The notes: generated from the letters alone by a model not told the origin. Counted from the stretch's first letter, positions 1 to 7,294 are shown. The stretch is 9,261 nucleotides of DNA from Gammaproteobacteria bacterium (GCA_003646355.1 QNFO01000028.1:1-9261); one strand, 5' to 3'. Translations and numbers: made by a program.

Positions 1-2
1 AA

Positions 3-689
3 GGCTGGAGACCCTTCATTGTCGCGGGTTATTCATACTATGACTTAAGCGATACTGACTTTACCTACAGTGAAGTGAATCAGGAATACACTGAGCAAGT
101 CTCTCTGGGTATGGGCTTGTCGAAAATGATCGACACGCATTGGGAATTTCGCTCCGATATACGAGCGCTTCATAAAGTCAGTGATTCTCAGGACGGTGTT
201 GACGACCTGGCATTAAACTTTGCCTTGAACTACTACTTCAATCCTCCCAAACCTGTGGCTGTAGTTGAGCCGGCGCCCGAGCCTATCGCACCGCCGCCTC
301 CACCACCCGTAGAGGAGCCTGAAGTTCGCACCATTACCGTGCGCCTGAATGTTGAATTTGAATTTGACAAGGCTGTTGTTCGCGCAATTTACGGTGACGA
401 GCTCGAAGCCATTGCTAATGCAATGAAAGCTCATGAAGATATCGACTTGGTGCTAGAGGGTCATACGGATTCTGTTGGTGCTGACGAATATAACCAGAGC
501 CTTTCAGAGCGTCGTGTGATTGCAGTTGAAGCTAAACTGGCTGAAATGTATGGCCTTGACCCCGAGCGTGTTTCAACAGTGGGTTACGGCGAAGCACGAC
601 CTATTGCTGACAACAACACCAAAGAAGGGCGGGCACGTAACCGTCGTGTTATTGGTGAGCTTTCCTATTCGGAAGTGTTTGGCGACTAA
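3..689 (+). CDS. OmpA-family outer-membrane protein, 3' part (5' end outside window)
   Basis: This is the C-terminal 228 residues of an outer-membrane beta-barrel protein with a periplasmic peptidoglycan-binding domain. The frame is open from base 3, so the gene starts upstream of the window; the GTG at 75 is inside the barrel and is not a real start. The first ~80 residues alternate polar and aromatic residues as barrel strands do, ending at LNYYFN. A proline-rich hinge follows (about nt 245-325, including a run of six Pro). The OmpA C-terminal domain fills roughly nt 330-660, with EGHTD, NQSLSERR and KEGRARNRRV. The Asp of HTD and the Arg 15 residues later match the two residues known to bind diaminopimelate in Acinetobacter OmpA. 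Inferred role: tethering outer membrane to cell wall. The barrel identity is less certain than the C-terminal domain because its N-terminal half is missing. A strong terminator follows the stop. Confidence 0.92.
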   Translation, partial: GWRPFIVAGYSYYDLSDTDFTYSEVNQEYTEQVSLGMGLSKMIDTHWEFRSDIRALHKVSDSQDGVDDLALNFALNYYFNPPKPVAVVEPAPEPIAPPPPPPVEEPEVRTITVRLNVEFEFDKAVVRAIYGDELEAIANAMKAHEDIDLVLEGHTDSVGADEYNQSLSERRVIAVEAKLAEMYGLDPERVSTVGYGEARPIADNNTKEGRARNRRVIGELSYSEVFGD

Positions 690-704
690 TCGTGTTCGCT
701 TATT

Positions 705-734
705 AAAAATAGCGCCTCAGGGCGCTATTTTTTT
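705..734 (+). terminator. Rho-independent terminator after the OmpA-family gene
   Basis: Bases 709-716 (ATAGCGCC) pair perfectly with 721-728 (GGCGCTAT) around the tetraloop TCAG. Four flanking A-T pairs (705-708 with 729-732) extend the stem to 12 bp. The 3' arm runs into a T tract that ends at 734. It lies 15 nt past the OmpA-family stop, so it insulates that gene from sbcB. The A-rich 5' arm could also make it work on the minus strand, but no minus-strand gene ends here. Confidence 0.93.
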
Positions 735-857
735 GCCCGTCATTTTTCATATGTAGTTTGTAGCTATGCTAATGTACTTTCCCTCAGCGGGTGTTCATGA
801 GCCTGGCCCATTGGGCTTTTTAGTAATAACAAAATTGGCGATAAGGCCCCTGGAAGA

Positions 858-2297
858 ATGAAACCAACACTCTATTGGCACGACTACGAAACCACAGGCG
901 TTGACCCTGCGCGGGACCGGCCAGTGCAATTTGCTGGGCTGCGTACTGACGAAGACCTCAATATTATCGGTGGGCCGCTGGTGCAGTATTGCCAGCTTGC
1001 CAATGATTGCCTGCCCCATCCCCAGGCTTGCTTAATTACGGGCATTACGCCGCAAAAAGCCTGTGCTGAAGGTGTGCCTGAACCGCAGTTTATCGCCGCG
1101 ATTCATCGTGAATTGTCTCAGCCCGGTACTTGCGGTGTTGGCTACAATAGCCTGCGTTTCGACGATGAAGTCACCCGCTTTGCTTTATATCGCAACTTTT
1201 ACGACCCCTATGAACGAGAGTGGAAACAGGGTAATTCCCGCTGGGACATTATCGATATGCTGCGCCTGACTCGCGCCCTGCGCCCCGAAGGTATTGTTTG
1301 GCCCAATAAGCCCGATGGCGCGCCCAGCTTTCGTCTTGAAGAATTGACCGCCGCCAACAATATTGAACATGCCGCCGCGCACGACGCGCTGTCAGATGTC
1401 ACGGCGACCATTGCGATGGCTCGACTGGTAAAAGAAAAACAACCACGCCTCTACGACTACGTTTACAGCCATCGCCTTAAACATAAGGCGGCAGGCCTGG
1501 TGGATATGGCATCGCGCAAACCCTTCTTTCACGTATCGTCTCGCCTGCCCCGTGAAAATGGCTATTCGGCAATGATGATGCCCCTGGCTCAACACCCCAG
1601 CAATAAAAATGCGGTGATTGCAGTGAACCTGATGGCCGATCCCGAGCCACTGCTAACATTCAATGCCGAGCAGATTCGCGAGCGCCTTTTTACCGCCACT
1701 GCCGATCTGCCCGAGGGTGTGGAGCGCATGGCGCTAAAAGGTATTCACCTCAACCGTTGCCCGGTCATCGCCACGCCAAAGTTACTCGACCAGCCAGCGG
1801 CGCAGCGTTTGGGTATTGATCTCGATCGCTGTTATCGACACTGGCAGACACTTTGCGCTGCCGATCTCGGCGACAAAATTGCCGACGTTTTTGCGGCACC
1901 TGATTATCCCGAGATAGAAGACCCGGAGCAGGCTTTGTATCAGGGCTTTTTACCGAATGATGACAAAGCCCTGTTGAGTCACATCCGCAGTACCCCCGTT
2001 GAAACTCTTGGTGATGAGTCCCTGTTGTTCCGCGATGAGCGCTATAATGGCCTGCTTTTTAATTATCGAGCGCGCTATGCCAATGAGACGCTGACGAGTG
2101 CCGAGCGCAAGGCCTGGCAGCAGCTAAAGCAAAGTCGTTTGATCGATGGCGAGGATGGCTACTTGAGCATGGCGGCCTATTTTGAAGAACTCGATACACT
2201 GGAAAAAACGCCCGACCTTACACCCGAAAAAGCCGAAGTACTTAAGGCCTTGCGGGCCTGGGGGAAACACTTAATTGTTGAGTTAGCAAAAGCATAG
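858..2297 (+). CDS. sbcB: Exodeoxyribonuclease I (3'-5' ssDNA exonuclease)
   Basis: Exonuclease I processively degrades single-stranded DNA from the 3' end to nucleotides and acts in recombination and mismatch repair. The 479 aa length is close to the 475 aa E. coli enzyme, and homology recalled from memory runs end to end. The DEDDh metal-binding set is present: D9 and E11 in HDYETTG, D102 in RFDDEVTR, and H175 and D180 in HDALSD, equivalent to E. coli D15, E17, D108, H181 and D186. Other conserved stretches are LITGITPQ, YRNFYDPY, NSRWDIID, ALRPEGIVWP and, in the C-terminal domain, LLFNYRARY. The ATG at 858 is the first start after an in-frame TGA at 798. The SD candidate TAAGG (842-846) is 11 nt away; GGAAG (852-856) is too close to be ideal. 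The stop lies within a 15-bp tandem repeat. The preceding terminator implies a promoter of its own in 735-857, though none is clear. Confidence 0.97.
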   Translation: MKPTLYWHDYETTGVDPARDRPVQFAGLRTDEDLNIIGGPLVQYCQLANDCLPHPQACLITGITPQKACAEGVPEPQFIAAIHRELSQPGTCGVGYNSLRFDDEVTRFALYRNFYDPYEREWKQGNSRWDIIDMLRLTRALRPEGIVWPNKPDGAPSFRLEELTAANNIEHAAAHDALSDVTATIAMARLVKEKQPRLYDYVYSHRLKHKAAGLVDMASRKPFFHVSSRLPRENGYSAMMMPLAQHPSNKNAVIAVNLMADPEPLLTFNAEQIRERLFTATADLPEGVERMALKGIHLNRCPVIATPKLLDQPAAQRLGIDLDRCYRHWQTLCAADLGDKIADVFAAPDYPEIEDPEQALYQGFLPNDDKALLSHIRSTPVETLGDESLLFRDERYNGLLFNYRARYANETLTSAERKAWQQLKQSRLIDGEDGYLSMAAYFEELDTLEKTPDLTPEKAEVLKALRAWGKHLIVELAKA

Positions 2298-2321
2298 CGG
2301 CGCACTGCATAGCGGCGCGCT
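2292..2321 (+). repeat. 15-bp tandem duplication across the sbcB stop codon
   Basis: The unit GCATAGCGGCGCACT (2292-2306) is followed directly by GCATAGCGGCGCGCT (2307-2321), 14 of 15 bases identical. The first copy holds the sbcB TAG stop (2295-2297). As the unit is a multiple of three, the second copy places another in-frame TAG at 2310-2312. It looks like a small replication-slippage duplication in the intergenic spacer; no function is evident. Confidence 0.85.
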
Positions 2322-2325
2322 GAAT

Positions 2326-2361
2326 GATCCATTGCAAGATCCGTTACAAAACCTGTTACAA
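2326..2361 (+). repeat. Three degenerate 12-bp tandem repeats in the pyrB leader
   Basis: Three consecutive 12-mers occur here: GATCCATTGCAA (2326-2337), GATCCGTTACAA (2338-2349) and AACCTGTTACAA (2350-2361). Neighbours match at 10/12 and 9/12 positions. The period is a multiple of three and in phase with pyrB, so an N-terminal extension would read DPLQ-DPLQ-NLLQ. They lie between the sbcB stop and the preferred pyrB GTG start. They may be repeats in a non-coding leader or a low-complexity N-terminal tail if translation starts at TTG 2332. Confidence 0.7.
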
Positions 2362-2394
2362 AATAGCGAACCTTTACACAGGACAAGCCATAGC

Positions 2395-3414
2395 GTGAAT
2401 TTTACCGGTGCACATATTCTTTCCATTGAGCAGTTTGAACGGGCCGACATCGAGGTGTTGTTTCGTACCGCCGATAATATGGAGCCTTACGCCCAGCGCA
2501 GAAGAATCACTCGCGTGTTGGAGGGGGCCATTCTTGGCAATATGTTTTTTGAGGCGAGCACGCGCACGCGCATCAGTTTTGGCTCGGCTTTTAACCTGCT
2601 CGGTGGTGATGTGCGGGAATCCGTCGGCATGGACAGCTCCTCGCTGATTAAGGGCGAATCCCTGCAGGATACAGCCCGCGTATTGTCAGGTTTCAGCGAT
2701 GTGATTTGCATGCGTCACCCCGAAGCGGGTTCTGTAGCCCAGTTTGCGGCGGCGAGCCGAGTGCCGGTGATGAATGGCGGTGACGGCAGTAATGAGCACC
2801 CCAGCCAGGCTCTACTCGATCTTTACACCATTGCCAAAGAGTTGCAGGGGCAGGGGCGTAGTGTTGATGGCCTGCGCATCGCCATGGTGGGTGATCTCAA
2901 ACATGGTCGCACGGTACATTCTTTGAGCAAGTTGTTATCGCTGTACAACAATATTCAGGTCACCCTGGTGTCTCCGACTGAGTTGGCGATGCCAGAAAAG
3001 TATGTCGAAGGTTTACGTCAGGCCGGTCACGACGTTACGGTAACGGATCAATTGGAGGCGAGTATCTCCAGTGTCGATATCGTTTATTCAACCCGTATTC
3101 AGGAAGAGCGTTTTAGCGATCGCGCCCAGGCCGATTTATACCGCGGTCGCTTTCGCTTGAATCAGGCTATTTACACCGAACACTGCGAACCCAATACGGT
3201 GATTATGCATCCCCTGCCAAGGGACTCTCGTGCTGAAGCTAACGAGCTCGATGTCGACCTGGATAATAATCCTAACCTGGCTATTTTCCGCCAGGCTGAT
3301 AACGGCCTTCTGGTACGTATGGCATTGTTTGCCCTGGTGCTCGACGTTGCCCATCTGGTCGACCTGCACGCTAAAGATGTTAACTGGCATAACTCACGAG
3401 ATTTACAAAAATGA
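2395..3414 (+). CDS. pyrB: Aspartate carbamoyltransferase, catalytic chain
   Basis: ATCase condenses carbamoyl phosphate with aspartate to N-carbamoyl-L-aspartate, the committed step of de novo pyrimidine synthesis, in the cytoplasm. Numbered from GTG 2395, the 339 aa protein has the carbamoyl-phosphate loop STRTR (55-59), the mobile-loop Lys in LIKGES (K86), MRHPEAG (106-112), HPSQALLD (135-142), VGDLKHGRTVHS (165-176), TRIQEER (233-239) and HPLPR (272-276). The pattern resembles the E. coli-type catalytic chain more than the Pseudomonas type. The frame stays open upstream and TTG 2332 would add 21 residues, but GTG 2395 is preferred: AGGA (2380-2383) lies 11 nt before it, conserved sequence starts just after it, and 339 aa fits the family. 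No pyrI regulatory-chain gene follows. Instead the TGA overlaps the ATG of an acyltransferase gene, so CTP/ATP control through a PyrI partner, if any, would need a gene located elsewhere. Confidence 0.95.
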   Translation: MNFTGAHILSIEQFERADIEVLFRTADNMEPYAQRRRITRVLEGAILGNMFFEASTRTRISFGSAFNLLGGDVRESVGMDSSSLIKGESLQDTARVLSGFSDVICMRHPEAGSVAQFAAASRVPVMNGGDGSNEHPSQALLDLYTIAKELQGQGRSVDGLRIAMVGDLKHGRTVHSLSKLLSLYNNIQVTLVSPTELAMPEKYVEGLRQAGHDVTVTDQLEASISSVDIVYSTRIQEERFSDRAQADLYRGRFRLNQAIYTEHCEPNTVIMHPLPRDSRAEANELDVDLDNNPNLAIFRQADNGLLVRMALFALVLDVAHLVDLHAKDVNWHNSRDLQK

Positions 3415-4619
3415 CGGAGCCAGAAATATCCGTGTCTAGCGTTAAAAAAGCACAGGTTGAAGCACCGTTGACGGCTGCACATTTCGATGACATTCGGCCC
3501 TATAGTGATGATGAATTCCCAGCGATATTTTCTCGCCTCTTAGGGGAGAGGGAATTTGTCGACACGCTGGCCAGCATGAAGTTTTCACGCCTGTTTCGCT
3601 GGCTGCCCTGGCTGTTGCGGCCTCTGATTCGCAACACCATGAAACGCGCATTTGCTGAGGTTAATAGTGTCGGTAGCTTTCAGGGCATTATCGGTGCTCA
3701 ACTGCACAAGCTAATGGAGAACGACGGTAGTCAATTGACGGTTAGAGGACTCGATAAGCTCGATCCGAAACAGACTTATCTCTTTATCAGCAATCATCGC
3801 GATATTGCCATGGATCCCGCTTTTACCATTCTCGCCCTGCACCAAAAAGGCATGGATTCGGTGCGTATAGCCATTGGCGATAACTTACTCACTAAGCCTT
3901 TCGTTTCCGATTTAATGCGATTGAATAAAAGCTTTATCGTACGTCGTTCTGTCGCCGGTCGTCGCGAGAAGTTGGCCGCGCTGAAGCACCTGTCGGCCTA
4001 TATTCGCTTTTCTTTACTGGAGGAGCATCAGTCGATCTGGATCGCCCAGCGCGAGGGACGTGCCAAAGATGGTCTCGACGGCACCGAAACGGCGTTATTG
4101 AAAATGCTCGCCCTCTGCAAAAATAAAAGCCAGAGTTTTGGCGAGCTGATTCAAGGTCTGAATGTAGTGCCGGTGTCGCTGTCTTATGAGTGGGACCCTT
4201 GCGACGGGGCAAAGGCGAAAGAGCTGTACGCCCATCAGACAGAGGGTGGCTATGAAAAGGGTGAGCACGAAGATTTTGCCAGTATTTATAAAGGCATCGT
4301 TGGCAACAAAGGGCATATCTACGTTACCTTTGGCGACTTGTTGAGCGAGCCCTTCGATAATGCCGCGAGCATGGCAGCGGAAATTGATCGTCAGATTATC
4401 GGCAACTACCGTTTGCAGGCGACGCACTGGATTGCCTATGAGCGCTTGCACGGTTTGTCGGAGCAAGCGCTGGCGGCGAAAGCCGGTCTCGATGCCGATT
4501 GGCAGGCTGTTACTCAGGCATTTGATGCAAGGCTGGCGACTATTCCCGAGGCGCATCGCCAGACTCTGCTCGCCTCTTATGCCAATCCGGTAGTGCAGTT
4601 TTTACAAAGCAGTGTTTAA
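3411..4619 (+). CDS. PlsC-like (LPLAT superfamily) 1-acylglycerol-3-phosphate acyltransferase family protein
   Basis: This is probably a membrane-associated acyltransferase that moves a fatty acyl chain to a glycerolipid or related acceptor; the substrate cannot be read from the sequence. The 402 aa protein has an acyltransferase core at about 105-265. Motif I is SNHRDIAMDP (H129, D135), so the catalytic His and Asp are separated by five residues rather than the usual four of HX4D. I recall the same NHRDI spacing in a distinct clade of uncharacterised acyltransferases. Other core elements are FIVRRS (175-180), the substrate-binding motif IAQREGRAKDG (E215-G216-R217), and VVPVSLSYEWDPCD. A hydrophobic stretch at about 62-73 (FRWLPWLLRPLI) may contact the membrane. 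About 140 C-terminal residues beyond the core are not assigned. The ATG overlaps the pyrB TGA as ATGA, and no strong SD is visible, which points to translational coupling. GTG 3432 is an alternative start. Confidence 0.85.
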   Translation: MTEPEISVSSVKKAQVEAPLTAAHFDDIRPYSDDEFPAIFSRLLGEREFVDTLASMKFSRLFRWLPWLLRPLIRNTMKRAFAEVNSVGSFQGIIGAQLHKLMENDGSQLTVRGLDKLDPKQTYLFISNHRDIAMDPAFTILALHQKGMDSVRIAIGDNLLTKPFVSDLMRLNKSFIVRRSVAGRREKLAALKHLSAYIRFSLLEEHQSIWIAQREGRAKDGLDGTETALLKMLALCKNKSQSFGELIQGLNVVPVSLSYEWDPCDGAKAKELYAHQTEGGYEKGEHEDFASIYKGIVGNKGHIYVTFGDLLSEPFDNAASMAAEIDRQIIGNYRLQATHWIAYERLHGLSEQALAAKAGLDADWQAVTQAFDARLATIPEAHRQTLLASYANPVVQFLQSSV

Positions 4620-4680
4620 TTTGCGCCCACTGTTTACCCCGGTAACCCCGCCGCTAATAGCCTCCGCGAGATAAAACCCT

Positions 4681-4776
4681 ATTTCATTATCTGATCAAGA
4701 CAAAGCGACCATCCAAAGCGCTTACCGGGATTTCCTCGCGGCGCGTTCACTGCGTCCACGCCTGGGCCAGCGACAG
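4681..4776 (+). other. Probable N-terminal extension of the DinG-like helicase, starting at ATT 4681
   Basis: The helicase frame is open from 4675, after a TAA at 4672-4674. It reads ISLSDQDKATIQSAYRDFLA and then ARSLRPRLGQRQ directly before ATG 4777. The pattern of an IQSAYRDFL-type helix, RPRLGQRQM and IGHIA is what DinG-family proteins have ahead of Walker A (compare PRAPQRQMIADVA in E. coli DinG), so this stretch is very likely translated. There is no ATG, GTG or TTG in the open stretch. ATT 4681 falls where a Met-Ser-Leu-Ser start would be expected, with only a weak GAG (4668-4670) 10 nt upstream. A start at 4681 gives 729 aa. Confidence 0.65.
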
Positions 4777-6870
4777 ATGATTGGCCATATCGCCTCCTTC
4801 CTGGGTGCCATTGAGCGCGACGAGGAAGGCCACCGGCTGTCCGATAATAATGTCATCGCCATCGAAGCCGGTACGGGCACCGGCAAAACCGTAGCCTATT
4901 TGCTCTCGGTATTATCCCTGGCGAAATCGGCGGGTAAAAAGGTCGTTGTTGCCACCGGCACCGTAGCCCTGCAGGGGCAGTTATTAGACCGGGATATTCC
5001 CGACGTGATGGCGGCGACGGGCTGGGACTATAAGTTGGCCCTGGCGAAGGGGCGAGGCCGCTATCTTTGTCCACTGCGTCTGCAGCAGTGCAGTGAAACC
5101 GCCAAAGCCAAGGACGCCGGACTCTTTCTGTTTGAAGACGAACTGGCCTTTCAGCCCGACGGGCAAAGTGCCGAAACTCTGCAGGCAATGGATGAAGCCC
5201 TGCAGGTGGGCAGCTGGGATGGCGACCGCGATGCCTGGCCCGAGGCAGTGCCTGCACAAACCTGGCAAGCCTTAACGGTCGATCGCAATCAGTGTGCCGG
5301 TCGACGCTGCCGTTTGATTTCAGAGTGCTGTTTTTTCAAGGCGCGGGAGTCCCTCGAAGGTGCGGACTGTATTGTCGCCAACCACGACTTGGTGATGGCT
5401 GATCTGGCACTGGGGGGCGGGGCGATACTCTCGGCACCCGAAGATACGATTTATATTTTTGACGAAGCGCATCGCCTGGGCGACACCGCGCTCAACCACT
5501 TTGCCAGCCAGTGTCGCTTAAAGACGACCTCCCAATGGCTTGAGCAAATGCAAAAGACATTAAAGGCGATGGCTACGCCCTTTGCGGAAATGCCCGATAT
5601 TATCAATCGCGGCACCGAGCTTGGTGAGATTGTGATGCTGGCTCGTCAGCTTCTACAGCAGGCCACGCCTTTATTTCAGGACACACTTGAGAATAGTGCG
5701 AGCAATGACAGCAAGCCAAATTTTGGTAACAGTCAGGTGCGCTATCGTTATCCGGAGGGTGTTGTCGATGAGGCTTGCCGTACACTCAGTGAAGATTTAA
5801 CCGCCGTTTTTGTCCGTTTAAGCAGCCGTATGGAAAACCTCCATGGTGTGCTGGAAGAGGCCCTGGAAAATCCCCACCAGCCGGTGCCAAGGGTCGATAT
5901 TGAACAGTATTTTCAAGTAGCAGGGCAATGGCTGGGCCGGGCTAATGCGGCGACAGAGCTGTGGTCGGCAATGGCCCACCCCGACCCCGCTGGTCAGCCG
6001 CCGATGGCGCGCTGGTTAAGCCATGAAGATAACGGTGATATCCGCCTCTCCGTCAGCCCTATTTCCGCCGGGCTGCGTCTCAATGAATTACTCTGGCAGC
6101 GCGCCTATGGTGCGATTGCGACCTCGGCCACCCTGCGCGTGCTCGGCGATTTCGAGCGTTTTAAAAGTGATAGCGGCATGGCCTCATCGACCCAATGTGA
6201 GGTTGTAGCGGGCGCTTTTGATTACGCCAATGCGGGCTTGTTAGTGATTCCCGATATCGGTGCTGAAGCGGGTGATGCTCGCGCTCATACCCAGGCCTTG
6301 ATCGACCATTTACCGGATTTACTCTATCCAAAAGGGAAAATAGAATCGGTAGAGCAGGATGGGGAGCCCTCTATGGGCGGGGTTTTAGTGCTATTTTCCT
6401 CGCGCCGCCAAATGGAAGAGCTGGCCGATGCGGTAGCCGATGACCTGCCCTGGCAATTGCTCGTGCAAGGTGAATTGAGCACTGCTGAAATTGTTAGCCG
6501 CCACCGGGCAACGATTGACCAGGGCGAACGCAGTGTTATTTTTGGCCTGGCTAGTTTTGCCGAAGGTATGGATTTACCCGGTGCTTATTGCGAGCATGTG
6601 ATTATCGCCAAACTGCCCTTTGCGGTGCCGGATGACCCCATACAGGCCGCGCTGGCCGAATGGGTGGAAAGCAAAGGCGCTAATGCCTTTCGAGAAATTA
6701 CCCTGCCCGACGCGGCCCTGCGTTTGATACAGGCTTGCGGGCGTTTATTACGCCATGAAAATGACCGGGGGCGGGTGACGATTCTCGACCGGCGGCTAGT
6801 CAGTAAAAGTTATGGCCGTCAGTTGTTGGCATCTCTGCCGCCTTTCAAGCAAGTTATTGAGCGGGCATAA
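4777..6870 (+). CDS. dinG: DinG-family ATP-dependent DNA helicase (Fe-S, XPD-like)
   Basis: DinG is a 5'-3' superfamily 2 helicase that unwinds forks, D-loops and R-loops and helps replication past transcription conflicts. Numbered from ATG 4777 (697 aa), Walker A is AGTGTGKT (31-38), the DEAH box DEAH is at 229-232, motif V is FGLASFAEGMDLPG, and motif VI is QACGRLLR (652-659). Four cysteines (98, 173, 178, 184) occur as GRGRYLC and C-x4-C-x5-C, the same spacing as the 4Fe-4S ligands of E. coli DinG. KGRGRYLCP, FEDEL and IVANHDLVMADLAL favour DinG over its paralogue YoaA. ATG 4777 is the first conventional start, but conserved sequence continues 32 codons upstream to ATT 4681, so the true protein is probably longer and this start internal. 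A DinG without the upstream helix might fold poorly. The gene follows the acyltransferase with no visible terminator between and converges on the DUF1294 gene. Confidence 0.92.
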   Translation: MIGHIASFLGAIERDEEGHRLSDNNVIAIEAGTGTGKTVAYLLSVLSLAKSAGKKVVVATGTVALQGQLLDRDIPDVMAATGWDYKLALAKGRGRYLCPLRLQQCSETAKAKDAGLFLFEDELAFQPDGQSAETLQAMDEALQVGSWDGDRDAWPEAVPAQTWQALTVDRNQCAGRRCRLISECCFFKARESLEGADCIVANHDLVMADLALGGGAILSAPEDTIYIFDEAHRLGDTALNHFASQCRLKTTSQWLEQMQKTLKAMATPFAEMPDIINRGTELGEIVMLARQLLQQATPLFQDTLENSASNDSKPNFGNSQVRYRYPEGVVDEACRTLSEDLTAVFVRLSSRMENLHGVLEEALENPHQPVPRVDIEQYFQVAGQWLGRANAATELWSAMAHPDPAGQPPMARWLSHEDNGDIRLSVSPISAGLRLNELLWQRAYGAIATSATLRVLGDFERFKSDSGMASSTQCEVVAGAFDYANAGLLVIPDIGAEAGDARAHTQALIDHLPDLLYPKGKIESVEQDGEPSMGGVLVLFSSRRQMEELADAVADDLPWQLLVQGELSTAEIVSRHRATIDQGERSVIFGLASFAEGMDLPGAYCEHVIIAKLPFAVPDDPIQAALAEWVESKGANAFREITLPDAALRLIQACGRLLRHENDRGRVTILDRRLVSKSYGRQLLASLPPFKQVIERA

Positions 6871-6880
6871 AAGAGATAGC

Positions 6881-6903
6881 TCAAACTGTTTGAATGTTTT
6901 TTT
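6881..6903 (+). terminator. Weak candidate terminator after the helicase gene
   Basis: TCAAA (6881-6885), CTG and TTTGA (6889-6893) form a short AT-rich hairpin, followed after three bases by seven T (6897-6903). It lies in the 37-nt gap between the convergent helicase and DUF1294 reading frames, where a terminator is expected. The five-pair stem is weak, so this is tentative. Confidence 0.35.
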
Positions 6904-6907
6904 GCAC

Positions 6908-7174
6908 TTATATTTTATTTAACCACGCGCTTAAGGCAGCAGCGCCGGTTGGCGTATGGAGCCAAATAAATAGACCGATATTTATTATTACGGTTAAGCA
7001 AAAAACCAGTCGAAATTCTTGTTTTTTAGATTTATGGCGTATTGTCTCCTGGGCAATGAGTGCGCCGGGCCACCCGCAGGCCAGTGCCAAAAAGTGTAAG
7101 GTACTTTCTGGCGTTCGCCATGCGCCTCTTTTTGCGGCTGATTTGTCCTGCGCATAGACGACAAAAGTGAGCAT
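6908..7174 (-). CDS. DUF1294 fragment (88 aa), C-terminal half of the split gene
   Basis: From the first downstream ATG (7174), this frame encodes 88 aa covering the DUF1294 core: DKSAAKRGAWRTPE, LHFLALACGWPGALIAQ, RHKSKKQEFR and a terminal membrane segment. The function of DUF1294 is unknown. The ATG lies inside the second predicted membrane segment, so a product from here would lack the first segment and half of the second, which are encoded upstream after the TAA. No SD was recognised in front of it. Separate translation therefore seems unlikely and this is probably a decaying or read-through-dependent remnant. Confidence 0.5.
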   Translation of the reverse strand: MLTFVVYAQDKSAAKRGAWRTPESTLHFLALACGWPGALIAQETIRHKSKKQEFRLVFCLTVIINIGLFIWLHTPTGAAALSAWLNKI

Positions 7175-7294
7175 GCTTGCTAAGAGGTAAAGTGGTAAAA
7201 CTAAGAAAGGAGTTTTTGCTGCTAAGGTTGAAATAGCAACGATGATAAGAAATAAAGCGGCACAGATAGTCGCTGTTGAGCCCTTTTTGATGTT

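Noticed and set aside
800..821. GCCC-ATT-GGGC followed by five T, upstream of sbcB, as a second terminator or attenuator
   Set aside because: Only four strong base pairs with a three-base loop, and a much stronger terminator lies 70 bases upstream. Not enough to call.
735..857. Promoter for sbcB
   Set aside because: TATGCT at 765-770 is a passable -10, but no -35 resembling TTGACA sits 16-18 bases before it. A promoter is expected here but cannot be located.
2332..2394. TTG 2332 as the pyrB start (360 aa)
   Set aside because: It adds a repetitive 21-residue tail with no family match and has a poor upstream SD. GTG 2395 has a better SD and gives the usual length. It remains possible.
4095..4556. 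153-codon minus-strand frame inside the acyltransferase gene
   Set aside because: It lies antisense to a clearly conserved protein and its translation shows no recognisable domain; a shadow frame.
4621..4674. TTG 4621 as the helicase start
   Set aside because: It is in the right frame, but a TAA at 4672 closes it before the conserved sequence.
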